Source of the DNA: Stenotrophomonas oahuensis | Lineage (GTDB): Bacteria; Pseudomonadota; Gammaproteobacteria; Xanthomonadales; Xanthomonadaceae | NCBI RefSeq assembly: GCF_031834595.1 | Contig: NZ_CP115541.1 | Location: forward strand, 2,350,501 to 2,414,500 | Direction: 5' to 3' | DNA: 64,000 bases | In this document: positions 11,545-19,992 of the stretch, one piece after another | Numbering within the stretch: the first letter of the stretch is position 1 | How the letters are laid out: every line of letters starts with the position of its first letter | The notes under the pieces: model-generated | The model's database searches: none | What the model saw: only the letters and a program-made list of their open reading frames with translations | Told to the model about the DNA's origin: nothing | Made by a program: the position numbers and the translations under genes

Positions 11545-12267
11545 ATGGAACGACCTACGTCCAAAAGCAAGCGCTACGCCAGCGCGGCACAGGCGCTGCA
11601 AGGTGCCGTGGCCGATGGCCAGACCCTGGCGGTTGGCGGTTTCGGCCTGTGCGGCATTCCTGAAGCGCTGATTGCGGCCTTGCGCGACACCGGGGCGAAG
11701 GATCTCACCGTGATTTCCAACAATGCCGGCGTGGACGGCTTCGGCCTCGGGCAGCTGCTGGAAACCCGGCAGATCAAAAAGATGATTTCGTCCTATGTAG
11801 GCGAGAACAAGGAATTTGAACGCCAGTTCCTGGCCGGTGAGCTGGAGCTGGAGTTCAACCCGCAGGGCACCCTGGCCGAGCGCCTGCGCGCTGGCGGAGC
11901 CGGCATCCCGGCGTTCTTCACCGCCACCGGCTACGGCACCGTGGTCGCCGAGGGCAAGGAAACCCGCGAGTTCGACGGCAAGCACTACGTGATGGAAACC
12001 GCGCTGCGCGCGGATGTAGCGCTGGTGAAGGCGTGGAAGGCCGATGAGGCCGGCAACCTGGTGTTCCGCAAGACCGCGCGCAACTTCAACCCGGCCTGCG
12101 CCATGGCCGGCAAGCTGTGCATCGTGGAAGTGGAAGAGGTGGTGCCGGTGGGCAGCATCGACCCGGACCAGGTGCACCTGCCCGGCATCTACGTGCACCG
12201 CATCGTGCACAACCCCACCCCGGAAAAGCGGATCGAACAGCGCACCGTGCGTGCGGAGGGCAACTGA
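11545..12267 (+). CDS. 3-oxoacid (succinyl/acetoacetyl) CoA-transferase subunit A
   Basis: 240 residues, the alpha subunit of a family I CoA-transferase. It shows the conserved start of the domain ([27 protein letters not shown]), the glycine-rich turn [10 protein letters not shown], and a C-terminal KTARNFNP segment. The heterodimer moves CoA between a succinyl or acyl donor and a 3-oxoacid, serving ketone-body or fatty-acid catabolism. It starts 89 bases from the divergent helicase gene and is one base from subunit B. Confidence 0.93.
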   Translation: MERPTSKSKRYASAAQALQGAVADGQTLAVGGFGLCGIPEALIAALRDTGAKDLTVISNNAGVDGFGLGQLLETRQIKKMISSYVGENKEFERQFLAGELELEFNPQGTLAERLRAGGAGIPAFFTATGYGTVVAEGKETREFDGKHYVMETALRADVALVKAWKADEAGNLVFRKTARNFNPACAMAGKLCIVEVEEVVPVGSIDPDQVHLPGIYVHRIVHNPTPEKRIEQRTVRAEGN

Positions 12268-12268
12268 G

Positions 12269-12898
12269 ATGGCATGGACCCGCGATGAAATGGCGCAGCG
12301 CGCCGCCCGTGAACTCACCGATGGCGCGTATGTGAACCTCGGCATCGGCCTTCCGACGCTGGTGGCCAACCACATTCCCGAGGGCGTGGACGTGTGGCTG
12401 CAGTCGGAGAATGGCCTGCTTGGCATCGGCCCGTTCCCGACCGAGGCGGAGGTGGACGCCGACCTGATCAATGCCGGCAAGCAGACCGTCACCGCGCGTG
12501 CCGGGGCCAGCTATTTCGGCAGCCACGACAGCTTCGCGATGATCCGCGGCGGCCACGTCAATCTGGCCATCCTTGGGGCCATGCAGGTCACCGACGAGGG
12601 CGACCTGGCCAACTGGATGGTGCCCGGCAAGATGGTCAAGGGCATGGGCGGTGCAATGGACCTGGTGGCCGGCGTGCAGCGCGTGGTGGTGCTGATGGAG
12701 CACACCGCCAAGAACGGCGAGCACAAGATCCTGCCTGAGTGCACGCTGCCGCTGACGGGCGTCGGCGTGGTCGATCGCATCATCACCGATCTTGCGGTGT
12801 TCGACGTCACCGACAAGGGCCTGGTACTGGTGGAAGCAGCCCCCGGCGTGGATGCGGCCGAGCTGAAGGAAAAGACCGGCGTCGCCTTCGCGGGGTGA
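12269..12898 (+). CDS. 3-oxoacid (succinyl/acetoacetyl) CoA-transferase subunit B
   Basis: 209 residues, the beta subunit. It carries [10 protein letters not shown], which includes the catalytic glutamate that forms the enzyme-CoA thioester (the S-E-N-G signature of family I). The ATG at 12269 directly follows the subunit A stop, with GGAGGG-like bases upstream at about 12254-12260. Upstream in-frame starts fall inside subunit A and were rejected. Confidence 0.93.
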   Translation: MAWTRDEMAQRAARELTDGAYVNLGIGLPTLVANHIPEGVDVWLQSENGLLGIGPFPTEAEVDADLINAGKQTVTARAGASYFGSHDSFAMIRGGHVNLAILGAMQVTDEGDLANWMVPGKMVKGMGGAMDLVAGVQRVVVLMEHTAKNGEHKILPECTLPLTGVGVVDRIITDLAVFDVTDKGLVLVEAAPGVDAAELKEKTGVAFAG

Positions 12899-12952
12899 CC
12901 GGCCCCGGCGCGGCTGCTAAGCTGCCGCGCTTCGGGTTGGCGGGACGCTGCT

Positions 12953-13342
12953 GTGAACAGAGTCGGGACGACAGGCGTGGCGGTGTTGATCGCGCTTGGT
13001 ATTGCGGTGTCGCTGCGCGGCATCGCCAAGGATGTTCATTTCGAGCGGCCACTGTTGGCGCAGGCGTTCACCGCCGATGCCGGTTTCGCTGCATCGGTGC
13101 CCCTGGAAGTGGTGGAATCGCGTGCGCTGCTTCGGGCGCATCCGTCTGAAGCACCGCTGGCGCTGGGCGCTGGATTGATCGATGACCCCCTGCTGCAGCA
13201 GCGCCACTGGGAAGCGCTGTACCCCGTGCGTCTGCACGAGGCCCAGAGCGGCCGCATGCTGTGGAAAGCTCCGGGTCCGGACCGCACCGACTGCACTGAA
13301 CTTGGAAGGAGCGACCGTGTTGTCCTCGTTGACTGCCCCTGA
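12953..13342 (+). CDS. Small hypothetical exported or membrane-anchored protein
   Basis: 129 residues from a GTG start, with one hydrophobic N-terminal segment (about 8-20) that may be an anchor or signal. The remainder is soluble, with no motif I recognise. Its end overlaps the next gene by 26 bases, which suggests co-translation with the GT-C-like membrane protein. An accessory part for that enzyme is possible but unsupported. Confidence 0.6.
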   Translation: MNRVGTTGVAVLIALGIAVSLRGIAKDVHFERPLLAQAFTADAGFAASVPLEVVESRALLRAHPSEAPLALGAGLIDDPLLQQRHWEALYPVRLHEAQSGRMLWKAPGPDRTDCTELGRSDRVVLVDCP

Positions 13343-14525
13343 CCGCATGCGGCGTCCTGCCGTGGCCATGTTGTGCTGTGTGATGGCTGGATACGTGTTA
13401 GCGGCGTTGGGGGGCTTCGGCCTGCCGACGATGCTGGCGTTCGCGGCGCTACTCGTTGCTGCGGTGTGGGCGCTGGCAAGCGTGCGCGACCCGCGCGCGG
13501 CGTGGATGGTGGTCACTGTTCTGGCGCTGCTGGTGATTGCACTGGGCAGCCCCACCGACGAGTGGGACCCGCGCTCGATCTGGCTGTTCCACGCCCGGCG
13601 CATTTTCGAAGATGGCTCGCTGTACGCCATGCTGGATGGCTACGCAGGCTTCAGCCATAACGACTATCCGGCGCTGGTGCCGCTGCTGTCGGCCAGCTCA
13701 GCCCAGCTGGTCGGGGACTGGAACGAGCTGTTCCCCAAGGCCGCCGGCACTTTGCTGTTGCTACCGGCGCTGCTGTTGATCGCACGGAGCCTGCGTTCGT
13801 GGTGGGTGGCCGGGCTCTTTGCGGTGGTCACGCTGCAGGTGGGTGGCCGCTATCTGGCCGATGGCTACATGGATGCGCTGCTGGCGGTGTATGCGGTTGC
13901 AGCGCTGGCCAGTGCCGCGCGCTGCACCGAGCGCACCCAGCGCATTGCCTGGGACGAGCTGCTACCGTTCGTGCTCAGCACGGCCGTGCTGTCGCTGATC
14001 AAGAACGAAGGCATGGTATTGGCGACAGTGATCGCGGCCGCCATGGCTGCGGTGGTGGTGCTGCGCGAGCGTCGCGTGCCGTGGACGCTGTTGATTGCAT
14101 TCGTGGTCGCCATGCTGCCATTGCTGGCGTGGAAGCTGGCCGTGGCCGGTGCGCACCTGACCAACGATTTGGCTTCGACCGACATGAAGGGGCAACTGCT
14201 GTCGCGCCTGCCGGAACTGGCCAACAGCACGCTGATTCTGAAGAAGCTGTTCCGCGAGTGGGCGCTGGTGCCGTTGCTGGTGTTGGCGGTGCTGTGGCGT
14301 CGCACGTGGTCAAACCCGGTGGTGCTGGCGGGTGCCGTGGCGGGGCTGGTGTATGCGGGTGTTCTGTACGCGGTCTACCTGGGCACCCCGCACGATCTGG
14401 AGTGGCATCTGGCCACCAGCGTGAAGCGCGTGGTGCTGCCGGTGTTCCTGCTGCTGATGTACGCGCTGCTGGTGGTGGTGGACCGCTGGCGGTCCGCACC
14501 GAAGGCAGCGCCGGTTACGCAGTAA
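13317..14525 (+). CDS. Polytopic membrane protein, GT-C glycosyltransferase-like
   Basis: 402 residues with about ten hydrophobic segments. The first large loop reads DEWDPRSIWLFHARRIFEDG, and HNDYPALVPLL follows. An acidic residue in the first periplasmic loop and a HxxYP-type segment are the layout of PMT/ArnT-like GT-C enzymes, which transfer sugars from polyprenyl-phosphate carriers in the periplasm. The GTG start at 13317 has AAGGA six bases upstream; an earlier ATG at 13182 lies within the preceding gene. It could be the periplasmic transferase using the lipid-linked sugar made by the 6181-7504 genes, but that link is inference. Confidence 0.7.
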   Translation: MLSSLTAPDRMRRPAVAMLCCVMAGYVLAALGGFGLPTMLAFAALLVAAVWALASVRDPRAAWMVVTVLALLVIALGSPTDEWDPRSIWLFHARRIFEDGSLYAMLDGYAGFSHNDYPALVPLLSASSAQLVGDWNELFPKAAGTLLLLPALLLIARSLRSWWVAGLFAVVTLQVGGRYLADGYMDALLAVYAVAALASAARCTERTQRIAWDELLPFVLSTAVLSLIKNEGMVLATVIAAAMAAVVVLRERRVPWTLLIAFVVAMLPLLAWKLAVAGAHLTNDLASTDMKGQLLSRLPELANSTLILKKLFREWALVPLLVLAVLWRRTWSNPVVLAGAVAGLVYAGVLYAVYLGTPHDLEWHLATSVKRVVLPVFLLLMYALLVVVDRWRSAPKAAPVTQ

Positions 14526-14548
14526 CGCCCGCACCCTGCGGGCGCTAC
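14526..14548 (-). repeat. GTAG-headed REP palindrome
   Basis: Short stem-loop ending in CTAC on the plus strand (GTAG on the minus strand), with CGCCCGCA pairing with TGCGGGCG. It sits directly after the GT-C-like gene and may act as its terminator or mRNA stabiliser. Confidence 0.6.
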
Positions 14549-14569
14549 CGCTTTCGTAAGTTCATCGGC

Positions 14570-14848
14570 TCACCGCCACCGGCGCAGCCGCGCCATCGTG
14601 CGTACCGCGTCCTTGTCGGTGCTGAGCAGGATGTTGCCGGGGTTCACGCCCAGGTAAACGCGGCGGCCTTCGTCGAACTCGGCCCGCTGCATCCACATGC
14701 CGCGCATATCCAGCCACGGAACCATCAGGCCGGTGATGCCATCCTGGACGTAATGCAGACCGCCCACCACCAGGCTGCGGGGGATGTTCCAGTGCAGCGT
14801 GCTGGTGGCGAGGGCGCGGTTGTAGGGGTCTAGATGATTGACGTGCAT
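14570..14848 (-). CDS. SymE-like type I toxin family protein
   Basis: 92 residues. Residues 43-75 (PWLDMRGMWMQRAEFDEG, then RRVYLGVNPGNILLS) follow the SymE pattern of P-x-L-x-x-x-G-x-W-L-x-x-A-G-F-x-x-G-x-x-V-x-V-x-x-G-x-L-x-L, an AbrB-like fold. SymE in E. coli is an SOS-induced toxin held down by the antisense RNA SymR. I chose the ATG at 14848 because GGAGA lies just upstream of it; a longer reading to 14965 would translate the hairpin leader. The 5' leader is strongly structured (see 14870-15017). The family call rests on pattern only, so moderate confidence. Confidence 0.65.
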   Translation of the reverse strand: MHVNHLDPYNRALATSTLHWNIPRSLVVGGLHYVQDGITGLMVPWLDMRGMWMQRAEFDEGRRVYLGVNPGNILLSTDKDAVRTMARLRRWR

Positions 14849-14869
14849 GGTTAAGGTCTCCGGAAAACT

Positions 14870-15017
14870 CCCTCGCCGGGCTGGCGAGGGATGTCGGGAG
14901 GCTGAAAACCGTACGAGTACCAACCGGTGCGACGTATTTCCACGGGGGGTGTTGTATTTCGTCACCCTCCCGACGCGTGCCGTGCAACTTCAGGTACTCG
15001 TGGAGTTTTCAGACTCC
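14870..15017 (-). promoter_or_regulatory. Structured leader of the SymE-like gene, with interleaved inverted repeats
   Basis: The 170 bases upstream of the SymE-like ATG hold a perfect 8-bp hairpin (14870-14877 with 14883-14890). They also hold two longer complementary pairs in A-B-A'-B' order: GTCGGGAGG at 14893-14901 with CCTCCCGAC at 14966-14974, and CTGAAAAC plus ACGAGTACC at 14902-14921 with GGTACTCGT plus GTTTTCAG at 14993-15012. A small hairpin (15002-15006 with 15013-15017) overlaps the last. Such an order cannot fold as one nested structure, so it implies a pseudoknot, alternative folds, or an antisense RNA. Whether RNA is made from either strand is not known from sequence. Confidence 0.55.
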
Positions 15018-15019
15018 TC

Positions 15020-15262
15020 GTGTCCACCATGCAGGACGGGCGAACGATAGCGGAATCGGGTTTCGTCCGGGGCGTGACGTAGTTGGACCGATTGCGATCG
15101 CCGCGATGTCGCGAATGAATTCAGAGACGGTGGAACGCCAGCAATGACGGCCGTTCCGCCTGGCGTGACCGGCATCGCATTGCATGTGCGGGCGCACCAT
15201 TTTTCGGCCAGACAAAATGCCGCCGCCGCGTCGCGTTTGGCATGGATTGCGTGGACACGGAT
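15020..15262. other. Non-coding stretch, nothing recognised
   Basis: About 240 bases between the structured leader and the first 206-bp repeat. I see no convincing gene, RNA gene or repeat on either strand; the open frames crossing it continue into the repeats and have no ribosome site or family features. Confidence 0.5.
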
Positions 15263-15468
15263 GGCGAACGGCGCAATCGTCCTGCGCACGTAGCAATTCG
15301 TAGTGACGCGCCATGCGCGTCAACCGCGCAACGCGCGGCACAAGCGCCCGAAGCCGGATTCCCATCGACCCCCATACCGCACCGACGTTTAGACAAAAAC
15401 GAAGCCACCCATCAGGCGTTCATGACCCCGGAACGAAGAGCGGACGGGCATGGCCCGTCCCTACGCGG
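15263..15468 (+). repeat. 206-bp direct repeat, copy 1
   Basis: First of two copies spaced 236 bases apart. By eye the copies differ at about eight positions. Each contains one GTAG palindrome in the plus orientation (here 15300-15321) and one in the minus orientation (15442-15464), so each copy is a composite REP element. No open frame in it looks coding. Confidence 0.9.
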
Positions 15469-15498
15469 CGTATCCGAAGCCCCGCCGGGCGCGCGCCC

Positions 15499-15704
15499 GG
15501 CGAACGGCGCAATCGTCCTGTGCACGTAGCAATTCGTAGTGACGCGCCATGCGCGTCAACCGCGCAACGCGCGGCACAAGCGCCCGAAGCCGGATTCCCA
15601 TCGATACCCAAGCGGCACCGACGTTTAGACAAAAACGAAGCCACCCATCCGGCGTTCATGACTCCGGAACGAAGAGCGGACGGGCATGGCCCGTCCCTAC
15701 GCGG
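15499..15704 (+). repeat. 206-bp direct repeat, copy 2
   Basis: Second copy, with palindromes at 15536-15557 and 15678-15700. It ends 13 bases before the ATG of the AlkB-like gene, so the promoter and ribosome site of that gene must lie within or just after the repeat. The 30 bases between the copies are unique. Confidence 0.9.
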
Positions 15705-15717
15705 TAATGTTCTCCCC

Positions 15718-16302
15718 ATGGACCTCCACCTTCCCGACGCCCGCGTGCACTGGCACCGCCACTGGCTGGCATCCCCAGCCGCCGATGCCCTGCAACGCAC
15801 CCTGCGCGAAGACGTGCCATGGGAGGTTCACAAGATCCGCATGTTCGGCCGCCAGGTGGACTCGCCAAGACTGAGCTGCTGGATGGGCGATCCGGCGGCG
15901 CGGTATCGCTATTCGGGCACGGACTTCGTGCCGCATGCGTGGCATCCGGCCTTGTTGCCGCTGTGCGCACAGCTCGCGACGTTCTGCGGTGCGCGTTTCA
16001 ACAGCGTGCTGCTCAACCGCTATCGGGATGGCGACGACGGCATGGGCTGGCACAGCGACAACGAATCGGAGCTGGGGCCGGAACCGGTGATTGCGTCATT
16101 GAGCCTTGGCGCGGGAAGGCGGTTTACGTTGCGTCGGCGTGAGGATCACAACCGCAAGGCGGAGGTGACCCTGGGGCATGGAGATCTGTTGGTGATGGCG
16201 GGGGCGACGCAGCGGTTGTATCAGCATGCGTTGCCAAAGAGCGCGCGGGTGATGGGGGAACGGATCAATCTGACGTTCCGGTGGATCACGCCGGGTACGT
16301 GA
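15718..16302 (+). CDS. AlkB-like 2-oxoglutarate/Fe(II) dioxygenase
   Basis: 194 residues, closest in layout to the ALKBH2/3-type subgroup of AlkB, which repairs N-alkylated bases by oxidative demethylation. Iron ligands are H112 and D114 in GWHSDNE and H170 in YQHALP. The 2-oxoglutarate-binding arginines are in RINLTFRW near the C-terminus, and FNSVLLNRYRDGDDGMGWH is typical. The ATG at 15718 begins the family-like part; longer in-frame readings run back through the two 206-bp repeats and are not credible. It stands alone, followed by a REP. Confidence 0.9.
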   Translation: MDLHLPDARVHWHRHWLASPAADALQRTLREDVPWEVHKIRMFGRQVDSPRLSCWMGDPAARYRYSGTDFVPHAWHPALLPLCAQLATFCGARFNSVLLNRYRDGDDGMGWHSDNESELGPEPVIASLSLGAGRRFTLRRREDHNRKAEVTLGHGDLLVMAGATQRLYQHALPKSARVMGERINLTFRWITPGT

Positions 16303-16325
16303 TCGTTGGGTGTGGCGCGAACGGC

Positions 16326-16347
16326 AGCCGGGCAAGCCCGGCTCTAC
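16326..16347 (-). repeat. GTAG-headed REP palindrome
   Basis: AGCCGGGC, short loop, GCCCGGCT followed by CTAC. It lies between two convergent genes and may serve both as a terminator. Confidence 0.65.
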
Positions 16348-16357
16348 GGGGCTGCGA

Positions 16358-17032
16358 TCAGCGCCGCAACGGCGGGGCCACCAGGGGCTTCTGGTAATCC
16401 GCCTGCCCGGTCACCAGCGTCCAACCCACCACGTCGCGGCTCACCGCCTTCAATGCCTGCTCCATCGCCTGCGCCACCTGCGCGGTATTCGTGCTGCCCA
16501 CCGGCTGCTCCTGGCGGAAGGTGCGATCCGCCACCACGCGCTGGTCGACCACATGGATCAGCTTGGCGTTGAGCTCGATCAGCGCATTCGGCGTAGCCTG
16601 CCCGTTGTAGTCGGCCTCAAACCGGCGCACATCCAGCGCGAGCTTGTAATCCGCACGGATGCCGGTGGTGGCACGCGCCACGCCGGAAATCCGCCCGGAA
16701 TCCTCGAAGCCGCGCACCAGCGCATCGTCCACCATGTCGGTGGCCGGCTGCGCCCAGCTCACGCCCTTGTACACCTGCAGCTCGGAGGGTTCCGGGCGTA
16801 CGTTGATGCGCGGGCTGTCGACCACGCGTGCGGCGGTCGGCTTGACCAGGATCAGCTGCCAGTCGACCGTCGGCCAGGCGGCATCGGGTTCAATCCGCAC
16901 CACCGGCGAATAGATGGTGACCTGGCTGCGTTCGCCGCCGCCGAGCAGCGAACACGCACTCAGCGCGACGATCAGCGCGACAGGGCCCAGCAGGCGCAGG
17001 GGACGGACGGGAAGAAGAGGGAGGTGGCTCAT
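16358..17032 (-). CDS. PqiC/ABC transport auxiliary lipoprotein of an MCE lipid transport system
   Basis: 224 residues with an N-terminal signal and lipobox (VALSAC), so it is predicted to be a lipoprotein acylated at the cysteine near residue 27. The rest matches the ABC-type transport auxiliary lipoprotein layout (PqiC-like: IYSPVVRIEP, VDWQLILVKPTAARVVDSPRI). It is the last gene of the four-gene operon and overlaps the MCE gene by four bases. It probably forms the outer-membrane end of the lipid path. Confidence 0.85.
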   Translation of the reverse strand: MSHLPLLPVRPLRLLGPVALIVALSACSLLGGGERSQVTIYSPVVRIEPDAAWPTVDWQLILVKPTAARVVDSPRINVRPEPSELQVYKGVSWAQPATDMVDDALVRGFEDSGRISGVARATTGIRADYKLALDVRRFEADYNGQATPNALIELNAKLIHVVDQRVVADRTFRQEQPVGSTNTAQVAQAMEQALKAVSRDVVGWTLVTGQADYQKPLVAPPLRR

Positions 17033-17955
17033 TTGGGTTCAAACTCCTTCGGCGCGTCGCGGCCCAGCAGGTAGCGGGCAGGGTTGTTGTCCAAGCGGTC
17101 GCTGACCCGGCGCAGGTCGCGGATCAGCCCGCGCAGTTCGGTCAGGGTCGGGCCGAGCTGGCCCAGGCCATCGTTGGCGAAACTGTTGATGGCGGCGCGG
17201 TTCTCGCCCAGGATCGAATCGGCATTGCCGGCGGCCGAATCCAGCTTGGTCAGCGTGGTTTCCAGCTTGTTGAGGATCGGCGGCAACTGCTGCACCAGAT
17301 TGGTATCCAGGCGCTGGATGGTGCCGTTGGTGGTCTTCAGGGTCTGGTCCAGGCTGCGTGCGGCATCACGCGCGCTCAGCAGCAACGCCTGGGTGCCCTG
17401 GTCGCGGTCGGCCAGCCCGCCGCTGATGGTTTCCAGGTTGGCCAGGGTGGAGTTGATCGCGGCCACGTTGCGGTCGCTCAATATCTGGTCCATGCGCTCC
17501 ACGATCCGGTTGGCCACGTCGGTGATGTTCTGCAGCGCAGAAGGCGTGGTCGGAATGATCGGGGCCGGGTCCTTGTTCACCGCGGTCAGCGCCTGCGCCT
17601 GCGGGGTGCCGCCGGTGAGCTGGATGATCGACGGGCCGGTCAGGCTGGTGATCGCCAGCTTGGCGCGGGTGTCGGTTTTGATCGGGGTGTTGGAGTTGAG
17701 GCGGATGCGGGCCACCACCTGGCGCGGATCATCCGGCACCAGATTGAGCTCGGTGATCGACCCCACCGCGATGCCGTTGTACTGCACCGGGCTGCCCACC
17801 GAAAGGCCGGTGACCGCCTCGCGGAACACCACGCGGTACTCGGTCCAGGTGCGGTCAGAGGAATACTTGGCGGCCCACAAGCCGAAGGCCAGCAGGGCCA
17901 GCCCGACTATCAGGGTGAACGCGCCGATCAGTACGTAATTGGCTTTGGTTTCCAT
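17029..17955 (-). CDS. MlaD-like MCE-domain substrate-binding protein
   Basis: 308 residues. There is one N-terminal membrane anchor (about 7-29), then the MCE domain with GLSVGSPVQYNGIAVGSI, and a long C-terminal helical region. The protein is anchored in the inner membrane and forms the periplasmic ring through which phospholipid passes. It is eight bases downstream of the ATPase gene. Confidence 0.92.
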   Translation of the reverse strand: METKANYVLIGAFTLIVGLALLAFGLWAAKYSSDRTWTEYRVVFREAVTGLSVGSPVQYNGIAVGSITELNLVPDDPRQVVARIRLNSNTPIKTDTRAKLAITSLTGPSIIQLTGGTPQAQALTAVNKDPAPIIPTTPSALQNITDVANRIVERMDQILSDRNVAAINSTLANLETISGGLADRDQGTQALLLSARDAARSLDQTLKTTNGTIQRLDTNLVQQLPPILNKLETTLTKLDSAAGNADSILGENRAAINSFANDGLGQLGPTLTELRGLIRDLRRVSDRLDNNPARYLLGRDAPKEFEPK

Positions 17956-17962
17956 GGGTCAC

Positions 17963-18787
17963 TCACTCTTTGGCCGCGCGGGCAGCGCGTGCACGGGGGC
18001 CGTGGAAGTACTCCTGGATCCACGGGTGCTCCAGTTGTTCAATTTCATGCAGCGGGGCATTGGCAATCACCTGCTTGTCGGCCAGCACCGCCACCCGGTC
18101 ACAGATCGCATACAGGGTGTCCAGGTCATGGGTGATCAGCATCACGGTCAGCCCCAGCGCTTCCTGCAGGGTCTTGATCAGGCGGTCGAAGGCGGCCGCA
18201 CCGATCGGGTCGAGCCCGGCGGTCGGTTCGTCCAGGAACAGCAGCGGCGGGTCCAGCGCCAGGGCGCGGGCCAGGCCAGCGCGCTTGCGCATGCCGCCGG
18301 ACAACTGCGAGGGCAGCTTGTTGATCGCATCGGCCGGCAGGCCGGCCAGCTTCACCTTCAGCAGGGCAAGTTCGTAATGCCAGCGCTCGGGCAGTTCGCG
18401 GTGGTGTTCCTTCAGCGGCACCTGCACGTTCTCGCCCACGCTCAGCGACGAGAACAGCGCGCCGTCCTGGAACAGCACCCCGGTATTGCGCTCGATGTGC
18501 AGGCGATCGGCCGGCTTTTCCGAACGGGCATCCACGCCCAGCACTTCAATCTGCCCGGCATCGGGATGGCGCAGGCCGAGGATGCTGCGCATCAGCACCG
18601 ACTTGCCGGTACCGGAACCACCGACCACGCCGAGGATTTCACCGCGGCGCACGTCCAGGTCCAGGTTGTCATGCACGGTCTGGCTGCCGAAGCGGTTGGT
18701 CAGCCCGCGCACGCGGATGGCCAGGCCGTCACCGTCTTCCAGGCGCTCGATGCGGTCGGCTTCGATCAGGGCGTCTTCAGTACTCAT
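17963..18787 (-). CDS. MlaF-like ABC transporter ATPase
   Basis: 274 residues. Walker A is GGSGTGKS, the ABC signature LSGGMRKRAGLARAL, and Walker B LLFLDEPTAGLD, with the ATPase switch histidine in LITHDLDT. The start is the ATG at 18787, which overlaps the permease stop (TGATG). It energises the lipid transporter. Confidence 0.94.
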   Translation of the reverse strand: MSTEDALIEADRIERLEDGDGLAIRVRGLTNRFGSQTVHDNLDLDVRRGEILGVVGGSGTGKSVLMRSILGLRHPDAGQIEVLGVDARSEKPADRLHIERNTGVLFQDGALFSSLSVGENVQVPLKEHHRELPERWHYELALLKVKLAGLPADAINKLPSQLSGGMRKRAGLARALALDPPLLFLDEPTAGLDPIGAAAFDRLIKTLQEALGLTVMLITHDLDTLYAICDRVAVLADKQVIANAPLHEIEQLEHPWIQEYFHGPRARAARAAKE

Positions 18788-19899
18788 CACCAATCCATGT
18801 GCATGAACCACAACGCGGCGAACGCGTCGATGATGATCACCAGCGAGATGGTCTGCACCACGCTGGAGGTGGTGCGTTCGCCCACTGATTGCGCGGTGCC
18901 TTCCACCTTCAGGCCTTCCAGACAGCCGATCAGACCGATCACCGCGGCAAACACCGGGGCCTTGGCCAGGCCCACCAGCATGTGCCGCACCTCGATGGTG
19001 TCGTGCAGGCGGGCCAGGTACATCTGCGGGGGAATATCCAGGTCGAACGCGCCGACGGTGACGCCGCCGGCCAGGCCGGCGACCATCGCGACGAAGGTCA
19101 GCAGCGGCAGGGTGACCATCAGCGCGATCAGCCGCGGCAGTACCAGCAGGTCGACCGGATCCAGCCCCAGCGTCTTGATCGCGTCGATTTCCTCGCGCGC
19201 CTTCATCGAACCGATCTGCGCGGTGAACGCGCTGGCGGTGCGGCCGGCCAGCACGATGGCGGTCAGCAGCACGGCAAATTCGCGCAGGAAGGCGATGCTG
19301 ACCAGCTCCACCACGTAAATTTCCGCGCCGAAGTCGCGCAGGATGGTCGAGCCGAGGAAGGCGATCACCGCGCCCACCAGGTAGGACAGCAGCGCCACCA
19401 GCGGCACCGCATCCAGCCCGACCTGTTCCATGTGGTGCACGGTGGCGGTGAGGCGCAGGCGGCGCGGCTGGCGCAGCAGTCGGCCGGCCTTGACCAGGTT
19501 CTCGCCGAGGAAGCTGGCCAGCGCCACGATGTTCTGACCGACCCCGTGCATGCTGCGGCCCAGGCGCTCCAGCGCGGCCAGTACACCGAAGTCGCGTTTC
19601 GGCTTGGGGCGGTCGTCAGCCACTTCCTCGATGGTGCAGACCAGCGCCTGGTGTTCGGCGCGGAACTGCAGCGCGTCTTCGCCCAGGTTGGCGCGGTGGG
19701 CCACGCGCAGCACCTGCAGCACGCCGGCCGAGTCGAGCTGGGTGATGCCGTTGGCGTCAATGCCGGTGACCTGTTCGGGCACGCCGCGCAGCGCTTCGGC
19801 CGCGTCCAGCGCGGTGCGCAATGTCCACTGACCGGACAGCCGGATAAGGCCGGGGTCCTGTGGATCCTGTTCGAGTCGGGGAGGTTGGTTTGGCGTCAT
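18787..19899 (-). CDS. MlaE-type permease with N-terminal STAS domain
   Basis: 370 residues. The first 100 or so form a STAS-like domain (IRLSGQWTLRTALDAAEAL, then ITQLDSAGVLQVL), the job done by the separate MlaB protein in E. coli. The rest is the MlaE permease, with REEIDAIKTLGLDP and five or so membrane segments. I chose the ATG at 19899, which has AGGA about seven bases upstream, over the ATG at 19920, which has none. It is the first gene of the operon permease, ATPase, MCE, lipoprotein; a separate mlaB is therefore not needed. Confidence 0.92.
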   Translation of the reverse strand: MTPNQPPRLEQDPQDPGLIRLSGQWTLRTALDAAEALRGVPEQVTGIDANGITQLDSAGVLQVLRVAHRANLGEDALQFRAEHQALVCTIEEVADDRPKPKRDFGVLAALERLGRSMHGVGQNIVALASFLGENLVKAGRLLRQPRRLRLTATVHHMEQVGLDAVPLVALLSYLVGAVIAFLGSTILRDFGAEIYVVELVSIAFLREFAVLLTAIVLAGRTASAFTAQIGSMKAREEIDAIKTLGLDPVDLLVLPRLIALMVTLPLLTFVAMVAGLAGGVTVGAFDLDIPPQMYLARLHDTIEVRHMLVGLAKAPVFAAVIGLIGCLEGLKVEGTAQSVGERTTSSVVQTISLVIIIDAFAALWFMHMDW

Positions 19900-19942
19900 G
19901 GGGCGTCCTGCGTCCAGCATAACCTGTCTGCGTGTAGGCCCT

Positions 19943-19964
19943 GTAGTGCCGGCCGCTGGCCGGC
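19943..19964 (+). repeat. GTAG-headed REP palindrome
   Basis: GTAGTGCCGGCC, then GCTGGCCGGC. It lies in the 93-base gap between two divergent genes, which is unusual for elements of this kind as they tend to follow genes. Confidence 0.55.
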
Positions 19965-19992
19965 TCTCGTGATGCGGGTAATACTACGGCGC

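Noticed and set aside
15313-15717. In-frame extension of the AlkB-like gene through the repeats
   Set aside because: The added sequence is a translation of the two 206-bp repeat copies and is not part of the dioxygenase fold.
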